Origin: an uncultured Collinsella sp.
GTDB taxonomy: Bacteria > Actinomycetota > Coriobacteriia > Coriobacteriales > Coriobacteriaceae
Direction: 5' to 3'
Length of the DNA stretch: 6,602 nt
NCBI GenBank assembly: GCA_934646965.1
Contig: CAKUEZ010000112.1
Coordinates: forward strand, 1-6,602
Below, piece by piece: positions 5,458-6,602 of this stretch. The position numbers and the translations under genes were made by a program. Positions within the stretch are counted from its first letter, which is position 1, and the number at the start of each line of letters is the position of its first letter. The notes beneath the pieces are model-generated. The model was not told the DNA's origin, ran no database searches, and saw only the letters and a program-made list of their open reading frames with translations.

Positions 5458-5466
5458 CCTATAGCA
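5458..5466 (-). promoter_or_regulatory. Candidate extended -10 promoter for the HAD-murI-rph unit
   Basis: The minus strand reads TGCTATAGG, with the TGn extension and TATAGG as the -10. No -35 hexamer is visible at 16-18 bases; TTGAGT at 5486-5491 is 22 bases away, too far. A start near 5451 would give a leader of about 70 bases before the ATG at 5378. Confidence 0.4.
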
Positions 5467-5504
5467 GTAGACGCTCGCACGCGCCACTCAAATGGAGACA
5501 ACGC

Positions 5505-6602
5505 TTAAGCATCGTACTCCGCAAGGACGCGTTTGAGAATCGAGCCGTCGCGCTCGCAGGGCTCGGGCCCGCTCTTGCGCAGCATACGCTCTTCCTCGCC
5601 CTTACCGGTCACGATGACTACGGCAGGACGGATGGTTTCGCGCACGGCAGTCTCGATAGCGGCAGCGCGATCAGTCACAATCTGCCAGTTATCATTTCCC
5701 TGGGCCTGAACGTTGCGCGCAATCTCGGCGCAGATATCCTCGACATCCTCAGGGCCGGGATCATCCTCGGTAATCACGATTCGATCGGCGTACTTACCAG
5801 CGGCGATGCCCATCGTGGTACGACGATCGACGCCCTTGCCGCCCGTAGCGCCGAATACAACCGCCAGCTCGCGCTCGGGATAGTTCTCGCGCAAGTCACG
5901 CAGGAGCGTCTCGAGGCTCATGCCGTTATGTGCAAAATCGACGACGCCCAAGATTTTGCCGGATACGGACGGATAAAGCTCCATACGGCCGGGAACGAAG
6001 ACGCCCTCAAAGCCGTGAACGATGCCCTCTTCGGAAATGTCCAGGGCCTCAGCGCAGGCAATGGCGGCAAGCGCGTTGGACACATTGAACTTGACCGGCG
6101 TGGGAATCACAATGTCGCGCGTAAAGCGGGGCGTGCGCACCGTTGCCACCACGCCGCAGTCGCCATTGCGAATCGCCAGCGCAAGCACGTCGGCACGCTC
6201 GTCGGTCAGGGAGAACGTCACCGTACGCTCGCAACGAGACGCCGCCTCGAGCACGCGATCGACCTTATCCATGTCGAGGTTGACCACCGCGAAGCGACTT
6301 TGCGAGAAGATCTTGAGCTTGCTGGCAAAGTAATCTTCGAGTGTCGGATGCTCAATCGGCGAAATGTGATCCTCGCCGATATTGGTAAAGGCGCCAACTT
6401 CAAAGGCGATCTTGCCCGTGCGCTCGTATTTGAGGCCCTGACTCGACGCCTCCATAACCAGCCACGGGGCACCGGCCTCTGCAGCATGCGCAATGCGAGA
6501 CTGCAGCAGGAAGGATTCGGGGGTCGTCAGCTTGGAAGGGCCCGCCTCGATACCGTCGTCGAACTCAATGCCCGTATTAAGAGCGGGTCGATGACAGCCC
6601 GT
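5505..6602 (-). CDS. MurE-like Mur ligase (UDP-MurNAc-peptide synthetase), N-terminus outside the window
   Basis: 365 C-terminal residues are visible; the frame is open to the right edge, starting with TGCHRPALNTG. Mur ligases join an amino acid to a UDP-MurNAc-peptide using ATP. MurE-type features in order are: LTTPESFLL (TTP motif, about 25-33), VMEASSQGLKYER (49-61), TNIGEDHIS in the central ATPase domain, YFASKLKIF with the lysine that is carbamylated in MurE, NVSNALAA, PGRMELY, and the C-terminal domain with VDFAHNG, VFGATGGKGVDRR, ITEDDPGPED and GKGEE. Several differ from classical MurE, which has SSHAL, DYAHTPD, DNPR or DNPA, and GKGHE. The residue that usually signals diaminopimelate or lysine choice is replaced by DDPG, so the amino acid added cannot be told. 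The ATP-binding P-loop lies beyond base 6602. The stop is TAA at 5505-5507. It could be the main MurE or a paralogue. Confidence 0.85.
   Translation of the reverse strand, partial: TGCHRPALNTGIEFDDGIEAGPSKLTTPESFLLQSRIAHAAEAGAPWLVMEASSQGLKYERTGKIAFEVGAFTNIGEDHISPIEHPTLEDYFASKLKIFSQSRFAVVNLDMDKVDRVLEAASRCERTVTFSLTDERADVLALAIRNGDCGVVATVRTPRFTRDIVIPTPVKFNVSNALAAIACAEALDISEEGIVHGFEGVFVPGRMELYPSVSGKILGVVDFAHNGMSLETLLRDLRENYPERELAVVFGATGGKGVDRRTTMGIAAGKYADRIVITEDDPGPEDVEDICAEIARNVQAQGNDNWQIVTDRAAAIETAVRETIRPAVVIVTGKGEEERMLRKSGPEPCERDGSILKRVLAEYDA

Noticed and set aside
5388..5504. Intrinsic terminator for the Mur ligase gene
   Set aside because: The only hairpin in this gap has a bulge, lies downstream of the candidate promoter and has no T-run, so termination here could not be supported.

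Overview
This 6.6 kb window is a densely packed, GC-rich bacterial chromosome segment. All eight protein genes and one tRNA read on the minus strand. The gene content and protein style suggest an anaerobic Coriobacteriia-type actinobacterium, with Collinsella the best guess. That assignment is an inference from gene mix and motif flavour, not from any search. All products are housekeeping proteins. I see no phage, plasmid, CRISPR or defence genes.

Layout in the direction of transcription (right to left). The C-terminal part of a MurE-like Mur ligase runs off the right edge (5505-6602). A 126-base gap with a possible extended -10 follows. Then comes a HAD phosphatase (4467-5378), murI for glutamate racemase (3529-4413) and rph for RNase PH (2755-3480), separated by 53 and 48 bases. 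A hairpin starts at the rph stop codon. Next is the tightly coupled pair rdgB (1971-2612) and dtd (1521-1967), with 3 bases between them. Directly after the dtd stop lies a nested palindromic repeat (1404-1522). Then come veg (1019-1315) and ispE (120-1016), 2 bases apart, and a tRNA-Pro(CGG) cut by the left edge (1-70).

How the genes fit together: the Mur ligase and MurI serve peptidoglycan precursor synthesis, adding the third stem residue and supplying D-glutamate. IspE makes isoprenoid precursors, which also feed the lipid carrier for cell wall synthesis. RNase PH trims tRNA 3' ends, Dtd removes D-amino acids from mischarged tRNA, and RdgB removes non-canonical purine nucleotides. RdgB and Dtd are therefore both quality-control enzymes. 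The orders murI-rph-rdgB and veg-ispE recall neighbourhoods known from Bacillus subtilis, so these look like ancestral clusters rather than recent imports.

The most interesting non-coding signals are two. One is the 119-base repeat between veg and dtd, which holds two hairpins whose cores point in opposite directions. The other is the hexamer CTATAG, found exactly four times by eye, once in each gap that plausibly starts a transcription unit. I found no clearly new biological system here.
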